Notes: generated by a model not told the origin, from the letters alone. DNA of 23,384 nucleotides from UBA9732 sp031935845 (GCA_031935845.1 JAJBWA010000100.1:1-23384), one strand, 5' to 3'; counted from the first letter of the stretch, positions 8,086 through 15,506 are shown. Made by a program: numbers and translations.

Positions 8086-8615
8086 TCCGTGAATGTCCCC
8101 TCCAGTATGGTTCCGAATTCATAGAGGTTCTCGTCCGCCACTGCGCTGAATCCCTTTGCCCTGATTCTGGTTCCGTCCCCGTATGAAACGGTGACCTCTC
8201 CGGAACACATGAGCGAGTTGTCGTTTCCGTCCCACACGACGGAATCCGCCTCGATGACCGTAGTGTTGTCATCATCCGTCAGCTTCACCCACACGTTTCC
8301 GCTCAGGGTGGCGTGCTTGTTGTCGGACGATACCGTGGCCTTGGCGCAGTTTCCTACAAGAGAACTCCCTCTGTTGAAACTCACGTTCTCAAGCACCGTG
8401 TCACGGCCTGTCCCGTAGATCGAGATAAGCCCTGCCTGCATGACCATGGGACTGTCGTCCTGCTGGCTCAGGGTGTAGACCGCATCCTTCATGACCATGT
8501 CCGGAAGCTCCTGCTCTCCGATGGGGATTTCTCCCGAACCGGAGCGTGAGCATGAAGCCAGTGAAAGGATCACGAGGACTGCAAGCAAAAAACATGCCAT
8601 GTGCGGTGCTTTCAT
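8082..8615 (-). CDS. lptC: LptC-like lipoprotein
   Basis: Probable LptC-family protein that receives lipid from LptB2FG and passes it to LptA. 177 residues. The N-terminus is a lipoprotein signal: Lys2, a hydrophobic core and the lipobox SLASC, so Cys21-22 would be lipidated. E. coli LptC instead keeps a transmembrane helix. The rest is a beta-strand-rich OstA-like domain (MVMQAGLISIYG, KATVSSDNKHATLSGNV, EADSVVWDGNDNSLMCSG). First gene of the operon. A consensus-like promoter sits so close that the mRNA should start at or one base before the ATG, and there is no Shine-Dalgarno. An ATG five codons in gives an uncharged signal peptide and is less likely. Confidence 0.8.
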   Translation of the reverse strand: MKAPHMACFLLAVLVILSLASCSRSGSGEIPIGEQELPDMVMKDAVYTLSQQDDSPMVMQAGLISIYGTGRDTVLENVSFNRGSSLVGNCAKATVSSDNKHATLSGNVWVKLTDDDNTTVIEADSVVWDGNDNSLMCSGEVTVSYGDGTRIRAKGFSAVADENLYEFGTILEGTFTE

Positions 8616-8622
8616 GAAACCA

Positions 8623-8651
8623 ATAATACTACGGAACAGGTACTATTGCAA
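8623..8651 (-). promoter_or_regulatory. Promoter of the lptC-lptA-lptB-rpoN-exonuclease operon
   Basis: TTGCAA (8651-8646) and TATTAT (8628-8623) are separated by 17 bp on the minus strand. The expected transcription start is 8616, one base before the ATG at 8615, predicting a leaderless mRNA. Confidence 0.65.
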
Positions 8652-8675
8652 AGTAGTGCCCTGAAATGATAGCTT
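8646..8675 (+). promoter_or_regulatory. Possible promoter of the YmdB-like gene, sharing the TTGCAA box
   Basis: The palindromic TTGCAA (8646-8651) can also act as -35 for the plus strand. An extended -10 (TGA then TAGCTT, 8670-8675) follows at 18 bp. The seventh base after the -10 is 8682, the A of the start codon. The -10 is weak apart from positions 1, 2 and 6. Confidence 0.42.
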
Positions 8676-8681
8676 TCAGAC

Positions 8682-9503
8682 ATGAGGATTCTGTTTCTTG
8701 GAGAGATCGTCGGACGCTGCGGAATAGGCGTCATCAAGAATGCCCTTAAGGACTACAGGCGCGACAACGGCGTCGATCTGGTCATAGCCAACGGAGAAGG
8801 CGCTACAAGCGGATTCGGGCTGGGCTTCCAGAATGCCGTATCCCTCCAGCATATGGGAATAGATGTCCTTACCATGGGCGAGAAATCCTTCTTCAAGCTG
8901 GACATGGTGGAAGGCATTGCCAAGCGTTCAAGCATCCTCAGACCGGCCAACTATCCAGAATCCGTTCCCGGCCGCGGCATCAGGTATGTCACGGTAGGAG
9001 AAAAGAAGGTCTGCGTGATCAATACGCTGGGTATGTGCAACTTCAACAACCCCCATCTGAACAACCCGTTCCTGTCGGCAGAAGTCATTGTTGAGAAAGC
9101 ACTTGCCGAGACTCCGATAGTACTTTATGTGTTCCATGCATCAGCTACTGCGGAAAAGATAGCCATGGGCAGGCTGCTGCAGGGCAAGGCCAGCGCCGTA
9201 GTCGGAACGCACAGCAAGGTCCTTACCGCAGATGCCTCGATTCTTGAAGGTGGTACCGCATATATTACCGACCTCGGAAGGTGCGGCGCATCTGTAAGCG
9301 TGGGTGGTTTCGAGCCCGAGCATGAAATCCGCAAGTTCAGGACGCAGGTACTGACGAGGTCACATGAAAGCTGGGAGAAGCCCCGGATGCAGGGTCTTCT
9401 GGTGGATGTGGATGATTCCACGGGTAAGGCCGTAGGCATCCGGACCGTATGTGAGGATGTCGCCGTGGAGATCCCTCCTGCAAAAAAGGACCAGGCCGGC
9501 TGA
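8682..9503 (+). CDS. YmdB-family (TIGR00282) metallophosphoesterase-like protein with altered metal site
   Basis: Canonical YmdB proteins are dinuclear-metal phosphodiesterases acting on 2',3'-cyclic nucleotides or cAMP. The family fold is clear over 273 residues: MRILFLGEIVG, VIANGEGATSGFG, LRPANYP, VPGRG, FHASATAEKIA, AVVGTHSKVLTAD and GGTAYITDLG. Compared with the consensus motifs GDIVG, ANGEN, GNH, DFHAEAT and GTHTHV, the metal-site residues are changed: Asp8 is Glu, Asn40 is Gly, Asn67 is Glu, His68 (proposed general acid) is Lys68, and the second His of GTHTH is Lys179. Glu39, His152 and His177 remain. The protein is therefore probably inactive in the normal reaction or has a new one. 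The reading frame is intact and in good codon context, so it is not a decayed gene. No Shine-Dalgarno; leaderless start likely. Divergent from lptC. Confidence 0.85.
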   Translation: MRILFLGEIVGRCGIGVIKNALKDYRRDNGVDLVIANGEGATSGFGLGFQNAVSLQHMGIDVLTMGEKSFFKLDMVEGIAKRSSILRPANYPESVPGRGIRYVTVGEKKVCVINTLGMCNFNNPHLNNPFLSAEVIVEKALAETPIVLYVFHASATAEKIAMGRLLQGKASAVVGTHSKVLTADASILEGGTAYITDLGRCGASVSVGGFEPEHEIRKFRTQVLTRSHESWEKPRMQGLLVDVDDSTGKAVGIRTVCEDVAVEIPPAKKDQAG

Positions 9504-9504
9504 T

Positions 9505-10902
9505 TCAGTCCTCTTCGGCAGGGAAGCGCCTCATCATTTTTCTCTTTACGGTCATCGCCACTATGAAATGACAGAGTCCCGTTATTCCCCATGAAATCGG
9601 ATACGATATGTAGACCGTACCCAGGCTGAGGTTCGCCCTTGCTATCGTGAATATCCAGACAACCCTCAGGACGCAGCAACCCAGAAGGGTTACTATGGTC
9701 GAGATTATCGGACGGTTCAGACCCCTTACGATTCCCGATCCCGTGTCCATTGCCGCCAAGAACGCATAGCCTGTAAGCATGTAGATGAGTCTTATGGAAC
9801 AGACCTCGATGGCGTCCGGCGAACTGAGATATATCCTTGCAAGCGGATACCTCAGCGCCATTATGATCAGGGCCATGACCTCGGCTATCGTCAGCGAGGC
9901 TAGATAGCAGTCCCTGATCACCTTGCCCATGCGCCTGAACATCTTTGCACCGTAGTGCTGGCTTGTGAACGTAACTGCGGCCTGGCACACCGAATTGGTG
10001 GCCACATACGCGAAGCTCTCTATGCTCTGACCCGCCGAGTTTCCGTCTATTACGGCGGAACCTCCCGGAAACCGGGTGTTGTTGATGCTGATGATGCTGC
10101 TCTGGATCAGCATGTTCGACAGCGAGAACAGAATCCCTTGTATCGCCGCAGGAAGACCGTTGTACACGATTCCCTGCAGGGCGTGCTTCTCCACTTTGAG
10201 CTTCCGGAACTCAAGCCTGCACCAACCTTTGTCCCTATGGAGTACGGCTGAAAGCACAATCATGGAAGCAATGTTCGATATCGTAGTAGCCAACGCCACG
10301 CCGTCCACAGACATCCTGAAGGCAAGGACGAAAAGCAGGTTCAGTCCGACGTTCAGCAATCCCGTGAGCGTGAGTATCACAAGCGGAGTCCTTGTATCTC
10401 CCTTTGCCCTGAATATGGCGATCAGGAAGTTCGTCATAGCTATGAAGGGGAGTCCGGCGAAGTATATCCTTGCATAAAGGTGTGCCAGTTCAAGGATATG
10501 CCCCTGGTCGCCAAGCAGAATCAGGACCCTTCTTCCTCCGATCAGACCCAGCGTCATGGCGACCAGTCCTGATACCAGGCCCACTATCAGCGACGTATGT
10601 ACGGCTTCCTGAGTCTTCTGCTGGTCCCTTTCCCCAATGGACCGTGCGACCATCACGCTGGAGCCCACCGCGAACCCCATGAACAGGTTCAGCATGCAGC
10701 TCACCATGGCCGCCGTGGTACCGATGGATCCTATTGCCCCGTCGACCCCGGAGAGTCCGACCACAACCATGTCGGCCGCATTGTAGAGGTTCTGGATCAG
10801 GTTGGTCACCACAAGCGGCATGACGAACGCAAAGATCTTCCCCATCAGAGGTCCGTGGAGCAAGTCCGTGTCGTTGATGAAAGCCGCTCTTGATGTACGC
10901 AT
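9505..10902 (-). CDS. MATE family efflux transporter
   Basis: Inner-membrane exporter of cationic or organic compounds driven by a Na+ or H+ gradient. 465 residues with about twelve hydrophobic segments arranged as two six-helix halves. Family hallmarks include the N-terminal HGPLMGKIFAFVMPLVVTNL stretch, NLYNAADMVVVG and the FRAKGDTRTPLVI loop near the middle of the first half. The substrate cannot be predicted. The ATG is preceded by TATTATCAGGTT, a -10-like hexamer and only a minimal AGG. Convergent with the YmdB-like gene (one base between stops) and divergent from the serine dehydratase gene. Confidence 0.93.
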   Translation of the reverse strand: MRTSRAAFINDTDLLHGPLMGKIFAFVMPLVVTNLIQNLYNAADMVVVGLSGVDGAIGSIGTTAAMVSCMLNLFMGFAVGSSVMVARSIGERDQQKTQEAVHTSLIVGLVSGLVAMTLGLIGGRRVLILLGDQGHILELAHLYARIYFAGLPFIAMTNFLIAIFRAKGDTRTPLVILTLTGLLNVGLNLLFVLAFRMSVDGVALATTISNIASMIVLSAVLHRDKGWCRLEFRKLKVEKHALQGIVYNGLPAAIQGILFSLSNMLIQSSIISINNTRFPGGSAVIDGNSAGQSIESFAYVATNSVCQAAVTFTSQHYGAKMFRRMGKVIRDCYLASLTIAEVMALIIMALRYPLARIYLSSPDAIEVCSIRLIYMLTGYAFLAAMDTGSGIVRGLNRPIISTIVTLLGCCVLRVVWIFTIARANLSLGTVYISYPISWGITGLCHFIVAMTVKRKMMRRFPAEED

Positions 10903-10918
10903 AACCTGATAATATAAT
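10890..10918 (+). promoter_or_regulatory. Promoter of the L-serine dehydratase gene
   Basis: TTGATG (10890-10895) and a perfect TATAAT (10913-10918) are 17 bp apart. The start site would be near 10925, giving a leader of about 70 nt. The -35 lies inside the first codons of the divergent MATE gene. Confidence 0.72.
10909..10914 (-). promoter_or_regulatory. -10-like box of the MATE gene
   Basis: TATTAT on the minus strand; the seventh base downstream is 10902, the A of the MATE start codon. No -35 match is seen at 16-18 bp. The box overlaps the -10 of the opposing serine dehydratase promoter, so the two promoters would compete. Confidence 0.4.
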
Positions 10919-10933
10919 TATTCCGGAAGAATT
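10916..10933. promoter_or_regulatory. Inverted repeat over the serine dehydratase start site
   Basis: AATTATTCC/GGAAGAATT is an 18-bp inverted repeat with one mismatched pair, centred between 10924 and 10925. It covers the end of the -10 and the predicted transcription start, a typical place for a repressor operator. No regulator is identified. Confidence 0.42.
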
Positions 10934-10995
10934 GATATGGACTGAGGCGGACAGGGATTGAACAAAAGAGAACCGGCCTGGCTTTGGAGAGAGAG

Positions 10996-12228
10996 ATGAA
11001 ATCGATAAGAGACATATACAAAATCGGAAAAGGACCTTCGAGTTCGCACACCATGGGTCCCGGATTTGCCGCGAAGATGTTCAAGGATGAGAATCCCAAC
11101 GCGGATTCGTTCCGGGCAATCCTCTACGGAAGTCTGGCAAAGACGGGAATCGGTCATGGAACCGACAGGGTCATAATCGATACATTCGATCCGATCAAGG
11201 TCGATATCGAGGTGTCGGACGAGGATCCCGCAAAGCTCAAGCATCCGAACACCCTTGACCTCATAGCCATGAAGGACGGAAAGGAGATTGCGCGCCAGAG
11301 GTTCATCAGTATAGGCGGCGGAGACATCATCGTGGACGGCAGGTCATCACACAGGAAGAACAACCGCGAAGAGGATGTCTACATGGAGAATTCCTTTGCC
11401 GAGATCAAGCAGTTCTGCGCATTCAGATACATCGGTCTTGCCGAGTACATCGAACTCAGCGAAGGTCCCGAAATCTGGGATGTCCTGAGGGAGGTCTGGA
11501 ACGCCATGAAGAACGAGGTGGAGGAGGGGCTCTCCAAGACCGGAGACCTTCCCGGTCCGCTCCACGTGCACAGAAAGGCCAAGTTCCTGTATGAGCAGGT
11601 ACCTGTGAACAAGCATGCAGAGTTGGTCGAATCACAGCTTGTATGCTCTTATGCATATGCCTGCAGCGAACAGAATGCCGATAACGGAACAGTAGTTACT
11701 GCTCCGACCTGCGGTTCCTGCGGAGTCCTTCCGGCAGTCCTGTACTATCTGAAGAACAAGAGGAACCTTACGGACGACGCTGTCCTCAGGTGTCTGGGTG
11801 TTGCAGGTCTTTTCGGAGAGCTTGCAAAGCGCAATGCTTCCGTATCCGGTGCCGAATGCGGATGTCAGGCCGAGGTCGGGGTAGCTTGTTCCATGGCTGC
11901 CGCCGCCGCAGGCCAGGCGTTCGGCTACAACATCGATCAGATCGAGTATGCGGCGGAAGTCGCCCTCGAGCATCATCTGGGCCTGACCTGCGACCCGATC
12001 TGCGGTCTTGTCCAGATTCCGTGCATCGAGCGCAACGCCGTTGCGGCAATGAGGGCGCTCAATGCGGCAAACATCGCATATTTCCTTACAGGAACACGAA
12101 ACATCAGCTACGACATGGTCCTGAAGAGCATGTATTACACCGGGTTGGACATGAACCAGAAGTACAGGGAGACTTCCGAGGGCGGACTGGCCAAGGCATT
12201 CTCGAGGAAAGGAAGCAACTCTTTTTAA
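10996..12228 (+). CDS. sdaA: L-serine ammonia-lyase, one-chain iron-sulfur type
   Basis: Converts L-serine to pyruvate and ammonia using a [4Fe-4S] cluster. The 410 residues fuse the beta domain (1 to about 150, with GPSSSHTMGP at 13-22) to the catalytic alpha domain. Cluster ligands Cys290, Cys332 and Cys343 (GAECGCQAE, LTCDPICG, IPCIERN) have the 42- and 11-residue spacing I recall for the Legionella enzyme. TAPTCGSCGVLPAVL is the conserved substrate-site motif. The C-terminus ends in NSF and lacks the terminal cysteine that caps the cluster in some homologues. Start choice: TTG at 10984 is inside the Shine-Dalgarno region; the ATG at 10996 has GGAGAGAG before it. Monocistronic, with its own promoter and an operator-like repeat upstream. 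Confidence 0.95.
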   Translation: MKSIRDIYKIGKGPSSSHTMGPGFAAKMFKDENPNADSFRAILYGSLAKTGIGHGTDRVIIDTFDPIKVDIEVSDEDPAKLKHPNTLDLIAMKDGKEIARQRFISIGGGDIIVDGRSSHRKNNREEDVYMENSFAEIKQFCAFRYIGLAEYIELSEGPEIWDVLREVWNAMKNEVEEGLSKTGDLPGPLHVHRKAKFLYEQVPVNKHAELVESQLVCSYAYACSEQNADNGTVVTAPTCGSCGVLPAVLYYLKNKRNLTDDAVLRCLGVAGLFGELAKRNASVSGAECGCQAEVGVACSMAAAAAGQAFGYNIDQIEYAAEVALEHHLGLTCDPICGLVQIPCIERNAVAAMRALNAANIAYFLTGTRNISYDMVLKSMYYTGLDMNQKYRETSEGGLAKAFSRKGSNSF

Positions 12229-12229
12229 T

Positions 12230-12254
12230 TTGACATAGTTTCTAAACTTGTCAA
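12230..12254. promoter_or_regulatory. Palindromic operator candidate upstream of the acyl-CoA synthetase gene
   Basis: Outer arms TTGACA/TGTCAA and inner arms AGTTT/AAACT form a 25-bp two-part inverted repeat with one unpaired T and a 2-bp centre. It overlaps the -35 of the downstream promoter by six bases. The 2-bp centre argues for a DNA-binding dimer site rather than an RNA hairpin, and no T-run follows. Confidence 0.55.
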
Positions 12255-12276
12255 GAAACCATTATTCCACTATACT
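12248..12276 (+). promoter_or_regulatory. Promoter of the acyl-CoA synthetase gene
   Basis: TTGTCA (12248-12253) and TATACT (12271-12276) are 17 bp apart. The start site would be near 12283, followed by a 26-nt leader with AAGGTGG before the ATG. Confidence 0.75.
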
Positions 12277-12308
12277 TCAACCAGTTGAAAGAATTATAAG
12301 GTGGAATT

Positions 12309-14045
12309 ATGGCAAAGAAACCGAAACACAATCCCAAGCCATGGGGTTTTCTGGATGAATTCAGGGGAGAGGGCAAGCTGTTCAACGCCGAATGGCCCAC
12401 TCTGAACGAGCAGTTCGACATCACGGTCGCACGCTTTCCGAACAACAAGGCTTTCGAGGTCTTCACTCCCAAGCACGAACTCTTCACATACAAGGAAGCC
12501 CAGACCATCATCAAGGGAGTGGCCAACAAGCTCTATGAGATGGGTGTCAGACACGGAGACAAGGTAGGTCTTACGGGAAAGAACAGTCCCGAGTGGGCCA
12601 TGGCATATCTTGCCATCGCCTATGCCGGTGCCACGATCGTTCCCGTCGATTATGCCCTCGGTGACGACGTCATCGCACATCTTCTGACTTTCGCAGAAGC
12701 CAAGGTCCTTTTCATCGACAACGAGAAGATCGACCGCGTGAACATCGACATCCCCAAGATCTCGCTTGACGGGGATGGGGAGAACAGCCTCTTCGGAATG
12801 CAGAGCTCCAAGAGCCACAAGATCGAGCTTTCATCCAGCAAGGACATCGCCGCAATCCTGTTCACAAGCGGAACAACCGGAACTCCCAAGGGCGTCATGC
12901 TCAGTCATGAGAACCTGACTTCCGATGTCTGGCAGGCACAGGGACTTATGAACATCTACGATGATGACGTCTTCTACGCCATTCTTCCGATCCATCATGC
13001 ATACACGATGCTTGCGGTCTTCCTCGAGTCCATCTCATCCGGTTCCAAACTGGTGTTCGGAAAGAAGCTGATTGTCAAGCAGCTCCTCAAGGAGCTCCAG
13101 CAGGGAGAGGTCACGATGTTCCTCGGTGTCCCGATGCTCTTCAACAAGCTGATAGCCGGAATCATGAAGGGCGTGAAGGAGAAGGGAGCGTTCGTCAACG
13201 GACTCATCCATGCAATGATGGGCCTCAGCGGGTTCCTGAAAAAGACATTCGGCATCAAGGTCGGAAAAAAGTGGTTCAACTTCCTTCTCAAGAAGGTATC
13301 TCTCGACAAGATAAGGATCTGTATTTCCGGCGGCGGACCGCTTCCGGCATCGACGTTCAAGCAGTTCAACCAGCTTGGAATCGATTTCGTCCAGGGTTAC
13401 GGACTCACCGAGACCAGCCCGATCATCAACCTCAACCCGATTTTCGACTACATAGAGTCCAGCGTCGGAAAGACACTTCCCGGAGTTGAGGAAAAGATCG
13501 TCGATCCTGATTCCGACGGTAACGGCCTGATCTATATAAAGGGTTCGATGGTCATGCAGGGTTACTACAAGAATCCCGAGGCCACGGCAGAGATCCTCTC
13601 ATCCGACGGATGGCTGAACACCGGAGACATCGGACACCTTGACCACAGGAACTATCTGTACCTCACCGGAAGACAGCGCAACATCATCGTCACGGAAGGC
13701 GGCAAGAACGTATTCCCGGAGGAAATCGAGGACAGCTTCCAGCTCTATGACGATATCGACCAGATCTGCGTCAGAGGCTATGTGGCCGATGCCGCAAAAA
13801 AGGTCGAGGGCATCATGGCCATCGTACATCCTTCCGATGCATGTGCGGCCAAGTTCAAGGACGACACAAAGGGTCTGCTGGACCATATCGGATCCATCAT
13901 CACCGAGGTCAACGCCACGTTCCCGAGCTACAAGAAGATCCGCAAGCTTGCTCTGTACATGGAGAAGTTCCCCGTGTCATCAACAGCCAAGATCCAGCGC
14001 TTCAAGATCGGCGACATCGACGAGAACCTCACCAAGATGATCTGA
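12309..14045 (+). CDS. AMP-dependent synthetase/ligase, probable long-chain acyl-CoA synthetase
   Basis: ANL-superfamily enzyme that activates a carboxylic acid, probably a fatty acid, to acyl-AMP and then to a CoA thioester. 578 residues. Motifs in order: the phosphate loop FTSGTTGTPKG (185-195), YGLTETSP (364-371), NTGD (437-440), GRQRN (454-458), EGGKNVFPEEIE hinge region (463-474) and the C-terminal catalytic lysine Lys561 in STAKIQR. The N-terminus is rich in Lys and Pro with no signal peptide or membrane helix. Shine-Dalgarno AAGGTGG supports the ATG. It has its own promoter with an overlapping palindrome, which suggests regulation, and a strong terminator. Chain length of the substrate is unknown; lipid recycling or membrane synthesis from host fatty acids is an inference. 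Confidence 0.92.
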   Translation: MAKKPKHNPKPWGFLDEFRGEGKLFNAEWPTLNEQFDITVARFPNNKAFEVFTPKHELFTYKEAQTIIKGVANKLYEMGVRHGDKVGLTGKNSPEWAMAYLAIAYAGATIVPVDYALGDDVIAHLLTFAEAKVLFIDNEKIDRVNIDIPKISLDGDGENSLFGMQSSKSHKIELSSSKDIAAILFTSGTTGTPKGVMLSHENLTSDVWQAQGLMNIYDDDVFYAILPIHHAYTMLAVFLESISSGSKLVFGKKLIVKQLLKELQQGEVTMFLGVPMLFNKLIAGIMKGVKEKGAFVNGLIHAMMGLSGFLKKTFGIKVGKKWFNFLLKKVSLDKIRICISGGGPLPASTFKQFNQLGIDFVQGYGLTETSPIINLNPIFDYIESSVGKTLPGVEEKIVDPDSDGNGLIYIKGSMVMQGYYKNPEATAEILSSDGWLNTGDIGHLDHRNYLYLTGRQRNIIVTEGGKNVFPEEIEDSFQLYDDIDQICVRGYVADAAKKVEGIMAIVHPSDACAAKFKDDTKGLLDHIGSIITEVNATFPSYKKIRKLALYMEKFPVSSTAKIQRFKIGDIDENLTKMI

Positions 14046-14066
14046 TTTTTCATGAAGTTTCGATAT

Positions 14067-14099
14067 AGCCTGCGGTCCTGTTGACTGCAGGCTTTTTTT
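14067..14099 (+). terminator. Rho-independent terminator after the acyl-CoA synthetase gene
   Basis: AGCCTGC (14067-14073) pairs with GCAGGCT (14087-14093); one mismatch and a GTC/GAC inner stem close a 5-nt loop. Seven consecutive Ts run from 14093 to 14099. It lies 21 bases after the stop codon. Confidence 0.92.
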
Positions 14100-14129
14100 G
14101 TTGGATTCTTGTTGCAGGAGTGTAAGGAA

Positions 14130-15506
14130 ATGGAATACAGGGTTGAGCATGATTCAATGGGCAATGTCAATGTTCCCGCAGACAGGCTCTGGGGCGCTCA
14201 GACACAGAGAAGCGTGCAGAATTTCCGCATAGGTGCAGGCCTGGAGCCGATGCCGGCAGAGATTGTCCATGCGTTCGGCATACTCAAGAAGGCCGCGGCG
14301 CTGGCAAACGCAGATCTTGTGCCTGCAATGATGACGCAGGCCAAGCTCAAGGCAATCACTGCTGCATGTGATGAGGTGATTTCGGGAAAGCTCAACGACC
14401 ATTTTCCGCTTGTGGTCTGGCAGACCGGAAGCGGCACCCAGAGCAACATGAATGCCAATGAGGTGATAGCCAACAGGGGCAATCAGATTGCGGGGGAGAA
14501 GATCCTGCATCCCAACGATGACGTCAACATGAGCCAGAGCTCCAACGACACGTTTCCCACCGCCATGCATATTGCTGCGGTAACGGCAATTGAAGACAAT
14601 CTGATTCCCGCGGCAGAGGAGCTCGTAGAGACATTGAAGCGGCTTGAAGCCGAGAACAAGGGCGTAGTAAAGAGCGGAAGGACCCATCTGCAGGATGCCA
14701 CTCCCATTGCGTTCAGCCAGGAGATATCAGGCTGGAGGGCAAGCGTAGAGAGGGACATCGAGCTGCTGCGCACGGCCCTCAAGCCGTTGGGTGAGCTTGC
14801 CTTGGGCGGAACCGCCGTAGGAACAGGCCTCAATGCACCTGAAGGTTTTGCCGAAAAAGTGGCCCGGAAGGTAAGTGAACTGACCGGAAAACACTTTGTA
14901 AGTGCTCCGAACAAATTCCATTCGCTGACCTCGAAAGATGAAATAGTGTTCGCACACGGTGCCGTGAAGGCCCTTGCCTGCGACATGATGAAGATTGCCA
15001 ATGACGTGCGCTGGCTGGCAAGCGGTCCCAGACTCGGCCTGGGCGAAATCACGATTCCTGCCAACGAGCCCGGCTCATCGATCATGCCCGGAAAGGTGAA
15101 CCCCACACAGTGCGAGGCAGTGACCATGGTCGCGGTGCAGGTTATGGGAAATGATGTGGCAGTCGGCATGGCTGCAAGCCAGGGCAACTTCGAGCTCAAC
15201 GTGTTCATGCCTGTGTGTGCCTACAATTTCCTCCAGTCCGTGCGGCTGCTTTCCGACGCAGTCACGTCATTCGACAGGAACTGCGTGTCAGGGATAAAGG
15301 CAGACAGGGACAGGATGAAGGCGAACCTCGACAAATCCCTGATGAACGTTACCGCACTTAATCCGTACATCGGATACGAGAAGGCGGCTGCAGTTGCCAA
15401 GAAAGCCTACGGGGAGAACCTTACTCTCAAGGAGGCATGTCTTGAGCTCGGCTTCATGACGGAAACGGAGTTCGACAAGGTGTTCCACCCTGAACAGATG
15501 ATCTGA
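14130..15506 (+). CDS. fumC: Class II fumarate hydratase
   Basis: Reversibly hydrates fumarate to L-malate without an iron-sulfur cluster. 458 residues, usual for FumC. Conserved regions are WQTGSGTQSNMNANEVIANR, the substrate-site VKSGRTHLQDATPI, and the superfamily signature GSSIMPGKVNPTQCEA with the catalytic serine. WQTGSGT and VNPTQCEA favour fumarase over aspartase or argininosuccinate lyase. Start choice: the frame is open from a TTG at 14109, but AGGAG at 14116-14120 and AAGGA just before the ATG at 14130 support the later start and give the usual family N-terminus. It follows a terminator and should have its own promoter, which I could not place. Its TGA abuts the TCA stop of the opposing TRIC gene. 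Confidence 0.96.
   Translation: MEYRVEHDSMGNVNVPADRLWGAQTQRSVQNFRIGAGLEPMPAEIVHAFGILKKAAALANADLVPAMMTQAKLKAITAACDEVISGKLNDHFPLVVWQTGSGTQSNMNANEVIANRGNQIAGEKILHPNDDVNMSQSSNDTFPTAMHIAAVTAIEDNLIPAAEELVETLKRLEAENKGVVKSGRTHLQDATPIAFSQEISGWRASVERDIELLRTALKPLGELALGGTAVGTGLNAPEGFAEKVARKVSELTGKHFVSAPNKFHSLTSKDEIVFAHGAVKALACDMMKIANDVRWLASGPRLGLGEITIPANEPGSSIMPGKVNPTQCEAVTMVAVQVMGNDVAVGMAASQGNFELNVFMPVCAYNFLQSVRLLSDAVTSFDRNCVSGIKADRDRMKANLDKSLMNVTALNPYIGYEKAAAVAKKAYGENLTLKEACLELGFMTETEFDKVFHPEQMI

Noticed and set aside
8682..9503. The YmdB-like gene as a decaying pseudogene
   Set aside because: The frame is uninterrupted, of full family length, and the structural motifs are well kept; only metal-site residues differ.
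9125..9988. A 287-codon open frame on the minus strand running across the YmdB-like and MATE genes
   Set aside because: It spans two unrelated genes in other frames, and its product has no domain. The MATE and YmdB-like frames explain the region.
12230..12254. The palindrome after sdaA as a transcription terminator
   Set aside because: The hairpin loop would be only two bases, the stem is AT-rich and no T-run follows. A DNA operator is the better reading.
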